Below, in pieces: positions 1 through 8,882 of a stretch of DNA of 64,000 bases. Origin of the DNA: Hahella sp. HNIBRBA332 (GTDB lineage: Bacteria; Pseudomonadota; Gammaproteobacteria; Pseudomonadales; Oleiphilaceae); contig NZ_CP132203.1 in NCBI RefSeq assembly GCF_030719035.1, positions 372,001-436,000 of the forward strand, in the 5' to 3' direction. The position numbers and the translations under genes are program-made. The stretch's first letter is position 1, and each line of letters begins with the position of its first letter. The notes under the pieces are model-generated. The model saw only the letters and a list, made by a program, of their open reading frames with translations. It was not told where the DNA came from and made no database searches.

Positions 1-536
1 GGCTCGTCAAACAGCATGACGTCTGGCTCCATCGCCAGCGCTCTGGCGATGGCTGCGCGTTGTTGCTGGCCGCCGGACATTTGCGCGGGATAGTAGTTGC
101 GGCGTTCCCAGATGCCGACCTTCTGGAGGTAGCGTTCTGCGCTTTCCAACGCTTCTTTTTTGGGGACGCCGAGCACATGAATGGGCGCTTCTATAATGTT
201 TTCCAGAACGGTCATGTGCGACCAGAGGTTAAAACTTTGAAATACCATGGACAGTCGGGACCGCATGCGCTCCACCTGCTTGATGTCCGCAGGCTTGCGT
301 TCTCCGTTTCGACTGGTGGTGAAGGTGATCTGTTCGCCGTGAACTTCTATTTCACCTGAGGTAGGGATTTCAAGCAGGTTGATGCATCTTAAAAAAGTAC
401 TTTTGCCTGAACCTGACGAACCTATCATTGAGATTACGTCACCTTTTACGGCTCTAAGCGAAACCCCTTTCAAGACTTCCAGGTCATTAAACTTCTTATG
501 TACGTCTGTGACTACCAGGGGGGCTTTTTCAGCCAT
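1..536 (-). CDS. Polar/basic amino-acid ABC transporter ATP-binding protein (partial)
   Basis: This is the N-terminal 178 codons of an ABC ATPase; the gene runs off the left edge of the window. Reading the minus strand from the ATG at 534-536 gives a Walker A motif (GSSGSGKST), the Q-loop region (MVFQSFNLWSHMTV), the ABC signature (SGGQQQR) and the start of Walker B (LFDEP), where the window ends. The sequence follows the HisP/GlnQ/ArtP type that energises periplasmic-binding-protein uptake of polar or basic amino acids. A insert after the Walker A region (around the GERKPADIKQVERMRSR stretch) is typical of HisP-like proteins. The substrate-binding and permease partners are not in the window, so the substrate is unknown. 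Confidence 0.9.
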   Translation of the reverse strand, partial: MAEKAPLVVTDVHKKFNDLEVLKGVSLRAVKGDVISMIGSSGSGKSTFLRCINLLEIPTSGEIEVHGEQITFTTSRNGERKPADIKQVERMRSRLSMVFQSFNLWSHMTVLENIIEAPIHVLGVPKKEALESAERYLQKVGIWERRNYYPAQMSGGQQQRAAIARALAMEPDVMLFDE

Positions 537-1208
537 GTAAACCTCCGGTTGAGAATGGGCGATGCCGACAAATCGACTTAATAATAGTAGTTAGCTCCGG
601 CTACCACCTATTCTTTGCTTGTGGTGAGAATAGAGTGTGGCATTTGAGCCTTTCATGCCAGGGTAGTCTCTTAGAAGCTACTCATCTAGAACTTCGCTAA
701 GGGATAGGCGAGTGGCGAGGAAATCATCGAGGTAGGACATACAGATCCCAATAAGTAGCGAGCTGCAGAAGCGTACGCAAATGTGTTGGGAATGTTCTGT
801 AACCATCATATGAGCCAGACCGCTTTAACTTCTATTTGATCCATAGTGCTTGCTCGTGCACAGGATACTTTCTTGTTTTTAGAACTGAGTCTTGTTGTTC
901 TGTCTGTTGTTATTATCACAAATCACGCTTTTTGAACTAGCGGTTCCTCCGTATTCCATCCGAAAAGAATTTTAATGTCAACCAAGCTCTGTCTACGGAA
1001 ATTACCTATAGACCTGTCGTTAAACTTTTAAACTGCTCTGGTTTCGGAGTTTATTGATTGTTGTATGTTTTTGTTTTTAAGAGGGATTTTTAAGCGCCAT
1101 CGAGCGCCCGAATATTTTCGTTAAATTGGCGCTTCGACGGTGTCATCGGACAAATGGGGGATTGTTGAAAAGTCTGGATAGGCGGAAAAAGTGGTGAAAT
1201 AGGAAATG
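537..1208. other. Gene-free stretch upstream of the ABC ATPase
   Basis: About 670 bases without a convincing coding region on either strand. It is visibly richer in A and T than its neighbours. The part next to 536 must hold the ABC transporter promoter, but I cannot place it with confidence. The only structure I see is a perfect 8-bp inverted repeat (AAGCGCCA at 1092-1099, TGGCGCTT at 1127-1134) near the 3' end of the RDD gene. It lacks a T-run on the side a minus-strand terminator would need. Confidence 0.5.
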
Positions 1209-1718
1209 CTACTTCTTTTTTTTCTTTTCTGAGGGCTTGGCAGGGACATAAACGACTCTGCTCAAAGAAAAACGATCATGCCAACTCAGTTTCTCTTTGT
1301 CCCAAAGAACCCAAAGATACCCCAGCCCAAGACAAACAGCGGAGGCCGCGGCGCCAAAAAAGCGCAGCAGACACTGACTCCAGTTCACTTTGAAGCCGTC
1401 CGGGTTCTGAATACGGATGCGCCAGACCTGCATGCCGAGCGTCTGTCCTATGCGTCGCCAGAAATAGGCGAAAAAGAAGAAAGTAGCCAGAAACAGACTG
1501 CTGGAAAGCAATGGATCGCCGATATTTTTACCTGCGTCAGCCTCTATCTGCATCGCTTCAGAGCCAATAACCATCCCCCGTAGAAGCATATAAATCATCG
1601 TGGTCACCATCCATACCGCAATCAGCAAAATGGAGTCATAAAACATAGCTGCGAGGCGACGCCACAAAGGGGCGGGTTGGAGTTGCGCGGGGTCTTCCGG
1701 AAAGCGATTCGATAGCAT
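1209..1718 (-). CDS. RDD family membrane protein
   Basis: A 169-residue integral membrane protein. After an N-terminal RR motif in the segment PLWRRLAAMFYDSILL, which is the usual opening of the RDD domain, there are about three hydrophobic segments and a closing WHDRFS-RVVYV stretch, also typical of the family. The C-terminus is a lysine tail (SEKKKKK). The family has no single known function; some members are proposed transporters or accessory membrane proteins. An in-frame TTG at 1736 would add six residues, but the ATG at 1718 matches the usual family start better. Confidence 0.8.
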   Translation of the reverse strand: MLSNRFPEDPAQLQPAPLWRRLAAMFYDSILLIAVWMVTTMIYMLLRGMVIGSEAMQIEADAGKNIGDPLLSSSLFLATFFFFAYFWRRIGQTLGMQVWRIRIQNPDGFKVNWSQCLLRFFGAAASAVCLGLGYLWVLWDKEKLSWHDRFSLSRVVYVPAKPSEKKKKK

Positions 1719-1794
1719 AAAAATGAGGACTCTCAAGGCGACTGAAAACTGCGGCGGGACTATACCACAGGTGACTATTTCTGTCCCGGCGCGA

Positions 1795-2661
1795 TCAAAT
1801 GGAAAGTAGGTGGCACAGCGCGGTGACGCCCGTCAGTCTGCCCGCCAATTGCGGCAGGTTGCGGCGGGACGTAATGCTGTGCATTTGCAGGAGTCGATAC
1901 GCGAGGAACAGGGCGAAAACGAGCGAGCCTGACATCCACAGTGGCGAGTTCAAGTGGCCCAAAGAAATCAGAGTGATATACCCGGCGGCGGTTAATCCCA
2001 GAAGAGCCAGAAACGCCAATTTGGCGCGGGGTAACCCTAATATAGAAGAAAGCGTGCGATCGCCATGGCGCAGATCTTTTTCTATATCCCGGATTTCATT
2101 CGCCATTAACACCAGGGATATTAGCGGGCCGAAGGCGATTGAGTCCAAAAGCAACGTCTGCGACCAGTTTCCTGTAGCGCTGAATCCCGCGCCGGTAATC
2201 AGAAGAGGACCCATTAATACAAACACCAGTATTAACCCCAAGCCGCGACGTTTCAGGTTAAAGGGCTCAATGGTATACGCCAGACACCCCGCAAAGCCGG
2301 CCATGGCCAACAAAGCGATTACCGGCCCTCTCATTAACATAATGGCGCTTCCTATAACGGCAGCGAAGGCGAAACACGCCATTCCCAGAACGAAATTGCG
2401 ACGGATGGCCTGAATTTGATCGCAGTTCAGGCGCAACTCGGGCTGGTGTTGGTCGCTCCAGTCGTTAATCAGGTTTACGCCGCATTGCGCCAGCAGCGTG
2501 GCAGTGAAAGTCAGTATGGCGAGTGGTGCTGAGAAGTCTGCCTCAGGGAAAGTTCTGGCGAACGCAATACCGCAGCAGCCGACAGCGATGATCAGGGAGA
2601 ATGGTCGTAATGATGAGGCGAATCTGTATTTGTTGGTCGTCGGGGAGGCTGTGGCTGTCAT
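1795..2661 (-). CDS. UbiA-family prenyltransferase, MenA-like
   Basis: A 288-residue polytopic membrane protein of the UbiA superfamily, which attaches isoprenyl chains to aromatic acceptors. Two acidic motifs expected of the family are present: a first one in NLINDWSDQHQPE and a second one in NEIRDIEKDLRHGDRTL. The second motif closely resembles that of MenA (1,4-dihydroxy-2-naphthoate prenyltransferase). No other menaquinone genes lie nearby, so the acceptor is not established. Roughly eight hydrophobic segments can be seen. It lies about 75 bases upstream of the RDD gene on the same strand and may be cotranscribed with it. Confidence 0.75.
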   Translation of the reverse strand: MTATASPTTNKYRFASSLRPFSLIIAVGCCGIAFARTFPEADFSAPLAILTFTATLLAQCGVNLINDWSDQHQPELRLNCDQIQAIRRNFVLGMACFAFAAVIGSAIMLMRGPVIALLAMAGFAGCLAYTIEPFNLKRRGLGLILVFVLMGPLLITGAGFSATGNWSQTLLLDSIAFGPLISLVLMANEIRDIEKDLRHGDRTLSSILGLPRAKLAFLALLGLTAAGYITLISLGHLNSPLWMSGSLVFALFLAYRLLQMHSITSRRNLPQLAGRLTGVTALCHLLSI

Positions 2662-2747
2662 AGTTGTCGGATAATCAAATGGTTACCTGCAAGCATAATC
2701 AAAAATTCCTAAAAATTAAGTTTTAATAATGCAAAGTCGCTAAAGAA

Positions 2748-2783
2748 AACGAGGGATCTGACGCTAACTATATTGCCCTCGTT
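2748..2783. repeat. 8-bp inverted repeat before the 457-aa gene
   Basis: AACGAGGG (2748-2755) and CCCTCGTT (2776-2783) form a perfect inverted repeat with a 20-base spacer, about 50 bases before the start of the following gene. It could be an operator or an mRNA leader hairpin. No factor can be named. Confidence 0.4.
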
Positions 2784-2834
2784 GAAAATGGCTTTACGGG
2801 GAGGGCATAAACAGGTTTGGGGGAGGGCGTTTAA

Positions 2835-4208
2835 ATGCACTTTGCAATGCCGGCGATAAATAATCTGCTTTCTGGTTCCAATCATGGCTCTGGTTCTGAG
2901 GCGTCTGAGAAGATGCGTCATGGCAAGGGCGCGGGCGGCAATATCGTCGCGTATGATTTCAGTTACTCCAGCACAGAAGTTTCTTACAGCCAAAGTGGCG
3001 GCGGCCGGGATTTTTCTGTTCGAGTTTTTGAAGCCAGAATGTCTGGGCGTCTCGCCAGCTTTGGAGTGAAGCCCGCCAATGATTCTTATCAGCCACAAGT
3101 TCCTACCCCCCAAGATGTCGCCAACAAAGTACTGGGCTTTGTAGAGAAAAGAATAGAAAACGCCGCTCGTAACGGCGCTTCGCCGGAAGAATTGGAAAAT
3201 CTGTTCGCTCAAGCTGCTGAAGGCGTTGATCGTGGTTATGCAGAGGCGCTGGAGGAATTGGATGCTCGCGGCTTGATTACGGATGAGCTGCAAGAAGATA
3301 TCGATTCAGGATATCAACTGATTCAGGATGGCTTGGCGGGGTTGCGTGAACGTTATCTGCCTTCAGATAGCCCCACTGACCCTCAACCTCAGGAGCCTGA
3401 CGTGGTCTATGTGCCGCCGGGGTACGGAGAGCCGGATGTTATCTACGTGCCTGAGGGGTATGGTGAGCCAGATGTTATCTACGTTCCTGATGGGTACAAC
3501 GGCTCTCAGGGCTCAAATTCAGATTCTGACGCTGGGTCTTCTCAGACTGGCGGCGATGCGCCATCACGCCTTGGTGGCATTGCTGAAGCATTGTCCGCCA
3601 GACGTTCTTCTCTTTATGCCGCGAATGTGGGCATAAACGTGCAGACTCAGGATGGCGATAACGTGCGTATTCGTATGGTGGAGGCATCCGGCTCGCAATC
3701 CGCGCTGAATTATCGTCGCGGAGAAAATGGCGAAGCCATGCAGTTCTCCAGTAACAGCTTCAGAGTTGGCTCTTTTGAGTTTTCCGTTGATGGCGAGCTG
3801 GATGAGGACGAGCTGAATGCGTTGGCGGACATGCTGCAACAAGTAGAGGGGATTGCAGCCTCTTTCTTTGGCGGCGATATGGATGCCGCCTTTTCCGCAG
3901 CGATGGACATGAATGTCGACAGCAGTGAAATCGCCAATTACGCCATTAACATGCGCAGTTTGCAGTATGAGCGTGTGGACGCCGCATACCGCCGCACTGA
4001 AGGCGCTGGCGACGCCTTCCAGTCTTTGGCGAAACACCGGGATATGTTGGCGGATTCCCTGAACAAAGCCTCTATGTTTGCTGATCCAGCTCGCCTGGTG
4101 CATGAGTTTCTGAGCCAGATGTTGCAAGCCCGTCAGGACGAAGCGCCCGCCTATCAGACACAATACGTGGACTTCGCGAAAGAGTTGCTGGAGCGCATGT
4201 CCGCTTAA
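2835..4208 (+). CDS. Uncharacterised repeat-containing protein (DUF5610-like segment)
   Basis: A 457-residue protein without a signal peptide or membrane segment, preceded by a strong Shine-Dalgarno (GGGAGGG). Residues about 95-175 are a helical, acidic segment (opening QDVANKVLGFVEKRIE) that resembles what I recall as DUF5610. Three tandem 12-residue repeats with the pattern EPDVIYVPxGYG follow (residues 187-222; DNA 3393-3500). The C-terminal half mixes a region like RIRMVEASGSQSAL with a helical tail. I know of no biochemical function. It stands alone between a divergent gene and alaS, and a strong terminator follows it. Confidence 0.75.
   Translation: MHFAMPAINNLLSGSNHGSGSEASEKMRHGKGAGGNIVAYDFSYSSTEVSYSQSGGGRDFSVRVFEARMSGRLASFGVKPANDSYQPQVPTPQDVANKVLGFVEKRIENAARNGASPEELENLFAQAAEGVDRGYAEALEELDARGLITDELQEDIDSGYQLIQDGLAGLRERYLPSDSPTDPQPQEPDVVYVPPGYGEPDVIYVPEGYGEPDVIYVPDGYNGSQGSNSDSDAGSSQTGGDAPSRLGGIAEALSARRSSLYAANVGINVQTQDGDNVRIRMVEASGSQSALNYRRGENGEAMQFSSNSFRVGSFEFSVDGELDEDELNALADMLQQVEGIAASFFGGDMDAAFSAAMDMNVDSSEIANYAINMRSLQYERVDAAYRRTEGAGDAFQSLAKHRDMLADSLNKASMFADPARLVHEFLSQMLQARQDEAPAYQTQYVDFAKELLERMSA
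3393..3500 (+). repeat. Three tandem 36-bp coding repeats (EPDVIYVPxGYG)
   Basis: Three consecutive in-frame 36-base units at 3393-3428, 3429-3464 and 3465-3500 encode EPDVVYVPPGYG, EPDVIYVPEGYG and EPDVIYVPDGYN. They sit between the N-terminal helical part and the C-terminal part of the 457-residue protein and look like a proline/tyrosine-rich linker that could change in copy number. Confidence 0.9.
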
Positions 4209-4227
4209 GCGAATTCAGTCTTTTACT

Positions 4228-4255
4228 ACGGCGCAGTTTAACCAAGCTGCGCCGT
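4228..4255 (+). terminator. Rho-independent terminator
   Basis: ACGGCGCAG (4228-4236) pairs perfectly with CTGCGCCGT (4247-4255). Three further inner pairs (one a G-U) leave an AACC loop. A T-rich tail (TTGCGTTTT) follows. It lies about 20 bases after the stop of the 457-aa gene. Confidence 0.8.
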
Positions 4256-4429
4256 TTGCGTTTTAAGTCCCCACTGCTCCTCTCTCATATGTAAAATTGC
4301 GCATTCCATAATCTACAGGGCCGTTTTTTACCCCGCAGGTTCTATGGTAGAGTACGCAGCTCAGCCTTTGGCGCGCAATTCAGTCATCGCGCGGGTCTCA
4401 CTATCGAAATCACCCAGAACGGAACAGGT

Positions 4430-7060
4430 ATGAAGAGTTCAGAAATACGTAGCGCTTTTTTAGACTATTTTCAGCGTAAGGGGCATGAAGTTGTCGCCAG
4501 TAGTTCGCTGGTTCCTGCGGATGATCCTACATTGCTGTTCACCAACGCGGGTATGAATCAGTTCAAAGACGTGTTTCTGGGCAAGGATAAGCGTAGTTAT
4601 GATCGGGCGACCACTTCGCAAAAATGCGTGCGCGCAGGCGGCAAGCACAACGATTTGGAGAATGTCGGGTATACCGCTCGTCACCACACATTCTTCGAGA
4701 TGTTGGGCAACTTCAGCTTTGGCGACTACTTCAAGCGTGAAGCGATCAATTACGCTTGGGAATTCTTGACTTCAACGGACTGGCTCAATATAGACAAGAG
4801 CAAGTTGACCGTGACGGTTTACGCCTCCGATGACGAATCCTACGATATCTGGGCCAATGAAATTGGCGTGCCGAAAGAGCGTATTATCCGTATCGGCGAT
4901 AACAAGGGTGCGCCCTATGCGTCTGACAACTTCTGGCAGATGGGCGACACCGGCCCTTGCGGCCCATGTACCGAAATTTTCTACGACCACGGACCGCACA
5001 TCGCGGGCGGGCCTCCTGGCAGCCCGGATGAAGATGGCGACCGCTTCATTGAAATCTGGAACGTGGTTTTCATGCAGTTCAATCGCACCGCTGATGGTGA
5101 AATGCATCCGCTTCCCAAGCCGTCTGTGGACACCGGGATGGGCCTTGAGCGTATCTCCGCCCTGATGCAAGGCGTGCACTCCAACTATGAAATTGATCTT
5201 TTCCAGGAGTTGTTGGCTGAAGCTTCCAAGGTGCTTGGCGGCGCCTCTACTGAGGAGCCTGCATTACGGGTTATCGCCGACCATATTCGTTCCAGCTCAT
5301 TCCTGATTGCCGATGGCGTGTTGCCTGAGAATATCGGGCGCGGTTCCGTATTGCGCCGTATTATTCGTCGCGCCGCACGCTACGGCAACAAAGTGGGCGC
5401 GAATGAGCCATTCTTGCATAAATTGGTTGCTAAGCTCGTGGCGTTAATGGGAGATGCTTATCCAGAGCTGAAATCCTCTCAAAGCAAAATTGAAAAGACA
5501 CTGCTATTGGAAGAAGAGCAGTTCGCCAAAACTTTGGACAAAGGCCTGCGCCTGCTTGAGCAGGAGCTGGAGCAACTCAAGGGCTCCATCATCCCAGGTA
5601 AAACGATCTTTACTCTTTACGATACCTATGGATTTCCGGTGGAGCTGACCAACGACATCGCCAGAGAAAGAAGCTTGGCGATGGATATGGATGGCTATGA
5701 AGTGGAGATGGAGGCTCAGCGTAAGCGCGCGCGCGACGCAGGGTCTTTTGGAGTGGATTACAACGCCGGCCTGAACATAGATGTGTCCTCTGAATTTACG
5801 GGCTATACCGAACTTGCGGGCAGCTACAAGGTGCTGGTTTTGTTCGCTGGTTCAGACAAGTCTGACGCCCTGACTGCTGGTCAGCAAGGCGTAGTCGTGC
5901 TGGATAAGACGCCGTTTTACGCGGAGTCTGGCGGTCAGGTGGGCGATACTGGCGTGCTGAAGACCGATACGGGTGTATTTATCGTTAAGGACACCAAAAA
6001 GGAAGGTTCGGCGATTGTGCATATTGGCGCCGTCTCTGAAGGTGAGATCAAGGCTGACCAGACTGTTACGGCGGAAGTGGATCGCCACAAGCGTAAAGCC
6101 ACGGCTCTCAATCACTCCGCTACGCACTTATTGCATGCGGCTTTGCGTAAAGTGCTGGGTGATCATGTCGCTCAGAAAGGCTCTTTGGTGGACCCAGAGC
6201 GTTTGCGTTTTGATTTTGCGCACTTTGAACCGATGACGCAGGAACAGATTCGTCAGGTGGAATCCATCGTTAATGCGCAGATTCGCGCCAATACGCCGGT
6301 ATCTACGGAAGTTATGGGAATGGATGCGGCGCGGGAGCGCGGAGCTATGGCGCTGTTTGGTGAAAAGTATGGTGATACCGTGCGGGTTCTGGCGATGGGG
6401 GAAAGCGACTTCTCCATCGAACTGTGCGGCGGTACTCACGTCGAGCGCACCGGCGATATCGGCATGTTTGTGATCACCAGCGAGGCGGGAACCGCGGCTG
6501 GCGTGCGTCGTATTGAAGCGTTGACGGGGCAGCTGGCTGAGAACTGGGTGCAGTCCAGTGACGCATTGTTACGTGATATCGCCGCACTGGTAAAAGGCAA
6601 TCGCGAAACAGCGGCGGATAAAGTGCGCGCTCTGCTTGAACGCTCACGTCTGTTGGAGAAGGAAATCGATCAGGTCAAAGCCAAGCTGGCCAGCTCTGCG
6701 GGTAGCGATCTGGCGGCTTCCGCTGTAGACGTAAAAGGCCTCAAAGTACTTGCCGCTAAATTGGATGGCGTTGATCGCAAAGCGCTGATGGATACCGTCG
6801 ATCAGCTGAAAAACAAGCTAGGTCAGGCGGTGGTGCTGTTGGCGTCTGTTGAAGACGGTAAAGCATCTTTAGTGGCTGGCGTCACGAAAGCCGAATCTGC
6901 GAAAGTGAAAGCCGGAGATCTGGTGAAAATGGTCGCGGAGCAATTGGGCGGCAAAGGCGGTGGACGTCCGGACATGGCCCAAGGCGGTGGCGTGGAGCTG
7001 GATAAGCTTGATGCGGCGTTGGCTTCGGTAAATGCTTGGGTGGAAGGGCAACTGGGTTAA
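4430..7060 (+). CDS. alaS: Alanyl-tRNA synthetase
   Basis: An 876-residue class II synthetase, the same length as the E. coli enzyme, that charges tRNA-Ala in the cytoplasm. The N-terminal catalytic core starts with the characteristic IRSAFLDYFQRKGHE and contains GPCGPCTEIFYDHG. The editing domain has its zinc-binding HxxxH (H562, H566) and the CGGTH motif (C666). The C-terminal part is the oligomerisation and C-Ala region, ending in the glycine-rich GGKGGGRPDMAQGGG. Its position ahead of lysC and csrA follows Pseudomonas gene order. Confidence 0.98.
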   Translation: MKSSEIRSAFLDYFQRKGHEVVASSSLVPADDPTLLFTNAGMNQFKDVFLGKDKRSYDRATTSQKCVRAGGKHNDLENVGYTARHHTFFEMLGNFSFGDYFKREAINYAWEFLTSTDWLNIDKSKLTVTVYASDDESYDIWANEIGVPKERIIRIGDNKGAPYASDNFWQMGDTGPCGPCTEIFYDHGPHIAGGPPGSPDEDGDRFIEIWNVVFMQFNRTADGEMHPLPKPSVDTGMGLERISALMQGVHSNYEIDLFQELLAEASKVLGGASTEEPALRVIADHIRSSSFLIADGVLPENIGRGSVLRRIIRRAARYGNKVGANEPFLHKLVAKLVALMGDAYPELKSSQSKIEKTLLLEEEQFAKTLDKGLRLLEQELEQLKGSIIPGKTIFTLYDTYGFPVELTNDIARERSLAMDMDGYEVEMEAQRKRARDAGSFGVDYNAGLNIDVSSEFTGYTELAGSYKVLVLFAGSDKSDALTAGQQGVVVLDKTPFYAESGGQVGDTGVLKTDTGVFIVKDTKKEGSAIVHIGAVSEGEIKADQTVTAEVDRHKRKATALNHSATHLLHAALRKVLGDHVAQKGSLVDPERLRFDFAHFEPMTQEQIRQVESIVNAQIRANTPVSTEVMGMDAARERGAMALFGEKYGDTVRVLAMGESDFSIELCGGTHVERTGDIGMFVITSEAGTAAGVRRIEALTGQLAENWVQSSDALLRDIAALVKGNRETAADKVRALLERSRLLEKEIDQVKAKLASSAGSDLAASAVDVKGLKVLAAKLDGVDRKALMDTVDQLKNKLGQAVVLLASVEDGKASLVAGVTKAESAKVKAGDLVKMVAEQLGGKGGGRPDMAQGGGVELDKLDAALASVNAWVEGQLG

Positions 7061-7181
7061 TCCCGCGCATTTGAAAGGCGAAGGCAGGGAGAACAAACGG
7101 GCGCGCTTTGGGCGACGCCCCGAGCAAAGGGAAGTGTGTGACGAAAAAATGTAATTACTAAGACGGAAAGATAGAAACATT

Positions 7182-8408
7182 ATGGCCCTACTGGTTCAAA
7201 AGTTCGGAGGCACTTCTGTCGGTAGCGTGGAGCGTATCGAGAAGGTCGCGGACAAAGTAAAAAAGTTTAGAGATGAAGGTCATGATCTGGTGGTGGTGGT
7301 GTCGGCGATGTCCGGCGAAACCAACCGCCTGATTGGGTTGGCCAAGGACATAATGGATGAGCCGACTCCAAGAGAGTTGGACGTTCTGGTTTCCACTGGC
7401 GAGCAAGTGACCATAGCGCTGCTTTGTATGGCGCTGCACAAGCGCGGTTGCGAAGCGCGCTCATATACTGGCGGACAGGTTCGCATCCTTACGGATAACG
7501 CCCACACTAAGGCCCGCATTCTTGAGATCAACGAAAACAATATCCGCGCGGATCTGGATGCCGGCCGTGTGGTGGTCGTCGCGGGCTTTCAGGGTGAAGA
7601 CGAGAACGGCAATATCACCACGCTTGGCCGCGGTGGCTCGGATACCACGGGCGTCGCGCTGGCGGCCGCATTGAAGGCGGATGAGTGTCAGATCTATACC
7701 GACGTGGACGGCGTTTATACCACTGACCCTCGCGTCGTGGACAGCGCGCGCAGACTCGACAGCATTACCTTTGAGGAAATGCTGGAAATGGCGAGCCTGG
7801 GCTCCAAAGTTTTGCAAATACGCTCGGTGGAGTTCGCCGGCAAATATAACGTTCCCTTACGTGTCCTTTCATCGTTTGAAGACGGTCCAGGCACGCTGAT
7901 AACAACAGAGGATGATGAGAATATGGAGCAACCCATAGTATCGGGCATAGCTTTCAACCGCGATGAAGCCAAACTGACGGTATCCGGCGTGCCGGATATC
8001 CCTGGCGTGGCGTCAAAGATCCTTAAACCGATCAGTGACGCTAACATTGAGGTGGATATGATCGTGCAGAACGTGGGTGAGGATAATCACACCGACTTCA
8101 CTTTCACTGTACACCGCAATGACTTCAATAAGGCCAAAGCGATCCTTGAGAAGCTCTGTAAGGAGCTTGAGGCCAGAGAGGTGAAGGGGGATAGCAAGAT
8201 CGCCAAAGTCTCCATCGTCGGCGTCGGCATGCGCTCTCACGCAGGCGTCGCCACCACGATGTTCGAGGCGCTTTCCAAAGAAGGCATCAACATCCAAATG
8301 ATCTCCACTTCAGAGATCAAAATTTCTGTGGTGATCGATGAAAAATATCTGGAATTGGCGGTGAGAAGCCTGCACGGCGCTTTCGAGTTGAGCGAAAAAC
8401 CGGCGTAA
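7182..8408 (+). CDS. lysC: Aspartate kinase
   Basis: A 408-residue aspartokinase that phosphorylates L-aspartate, the first step toward lysine, threonine and methionine. The kinase domain starts with VQKFGGTSVGS and contains GRGGSDTTGVALA and the YTDVDGVYTTDPR segment. Two C-terminal ACT-type regulatory domains begin near residue 260 (LTVSGVPDIPGVA) and 340 (SIVGVGMRSHAGVA). An in-frame ATG at 7923 (residue 248), preceded by a purine-rich GAGGATGATGAG, could start a separate beta subunit made only of the ACT domains, as in known alpha/beta aspartokinases; this is an inference. Confidence 0.97.
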   Translation: MALLVQKFGGTSVGSVERIEKVADKVKKFRDEGHDLVVVVSAMSGETNRLIGLAKDIMDEPTPRELDVLVSTGEQVTIALLCMALHKRGCEARSYTGGQVRILTDNAHTKARILEINENNIRADLDAGRVVVVAGFQGEDENGNITTLGRGGSDTTGVALAAALKADECQIYTDVDGVYTTDPRVVDSARRLDSITFEEMLEMASLGSKVLQIRSVEFAGKYNVPLRVLSSFEDGPGTLITTEDDENMEQPIVSGIAFNRDEAKLTVSGVPDIPGVASKILKPISDANIEVDMIVQNVGEDNHTDFTFTVHRNDFNKAKAILEKLCKELEAREVKGDSKIAKVSIVGVGMRSHAGVATTMFEALSKEGINIQMISTSEIKISVVIDEKYLELAVRSLHGAFELSEKPA

Positions 8409-8520
8409 TTTTGGATAAAACATTGGCTTTTGCCTGGAAATAACTAAAATAGGCGACCTGTGTGATGCAGGTCGCACGGAAATATAGAAAAAGATCAACC
8501 GGAATTCGCAATTTCTTAAC

Positions 8521-8537
8521 GACGGCTATTAACCGTC
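8521..8537 (+). terminator. Possible terminator after lysC
   Basis: GACGG (8521-8525) and CCGTC (8533-8537) form a short hairpin with a 7-base loop, followed by CTTTTAAAA. The stem is short. It could end lysC transcription or be part of the long csrA leader. Confidence 0.35.
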
Positions 8538-8593
8538 CTTTTAAAAATCGGATTCTCGATAATAATAAAAAAGTGCAGTAGGTTGACGAAGGG

Positions 8594-8619
8594 CTTGTAG
8601 AGCGCAGTACATCTACAAG
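8594..8619 (+). promoter_or_regulatory. Hairpin in the csrA upstream region
   Basis: CTTGTAGA (8594-8601) and TCTACAAG (8612-8619) are a perfect 8-bp inverted repeat with a 10-base loop, about 55 bases before the csrA start codon. A TTGACG element at 8583-8588 lies just upstream. The repeat may be a leader hairpin of csrA mRNA or an operator. Two GGA triplets, which CsrA typically binds, lie downstream (one near 8644, one in the Shine-Dalgarno AAGGAG), which would fit autoregulation. Confidence 0.4.
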
Positions 8620-8672
8620 TAATCGACAATTAGGTCATTTTTTGGAATAGGTCGTTCTTTAAGGAGAATAAG

Positions 8673-8876
8673 ATGCTAATCTTAACCCGCCGCGTAGGCG
8701 AAACTCTGATGGTTGGTGATGATGTAACCGTTACCGTTCTGGGGGTGAAGGGTAATCAGGTGCGTATCGGCGTCAATGCGCCGAAGGAAGTAGCTGTACA
8801 CCGCGAAGAGATTTATCAGCGTATCCAGCGTGAGAAGTCTGCTCAGGCTGGCGAGTCGGACCATCAGGACGATTAA
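8673..8876 (+). CDS. csrA: Carbon storage regulator / RNA-binding translational regulator
   Basis: A 67-residue CsrA/RsmA protein, a dimeric RNA-binding regulator that recognises GGA motifs in mRNA leaders and affects motility, biofilm and carbon use. The whole fold is visible: MLILTRRVGE at the start, the core VTVLGVKGNQVRIGVNAP, and VHREEI, which contains the RNA-contacting arginine near position 44. A variable acidic tail ends the protein (GESDHQDD). The start has a strong AAGGAG. The place after lysC and before tRNA-Ser is the same as for rsmA in Pseudomonas. Confidence 0.98.
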   Translation: MLILTRRVGETLMVGDDVTVTVLGVKGNQVRIGVNAPKEVAVHREEIYQRIQREKSAQAGESDHQDD

Positions 8877-8882
8877 TTGACG

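Noticed and set aside
1092..1134. 8-bp inverted repeat as terminator of the RDD gene
   Set aside because: 27-base loop and an A-run instead of a T-run on the needed side.
1799..2413. 204-codon plus-strand frame opposite the prenyltransferase gene
   Set aside because: The minus-strand frame has clear UbiA-family motifs; this one has none.
2709..3293. 194-codon minus-strand frame over the 457-aa gene
   Set aside because: Lies opposite a gene with a strong start and terminator; composition looks like a shadow.
7061..7181. Lysine riboswitch before lysC
   Set aside because: The 121-base gap is short and shows only a small GC hairpin without a T-run; I cannot see the riboswitch core.
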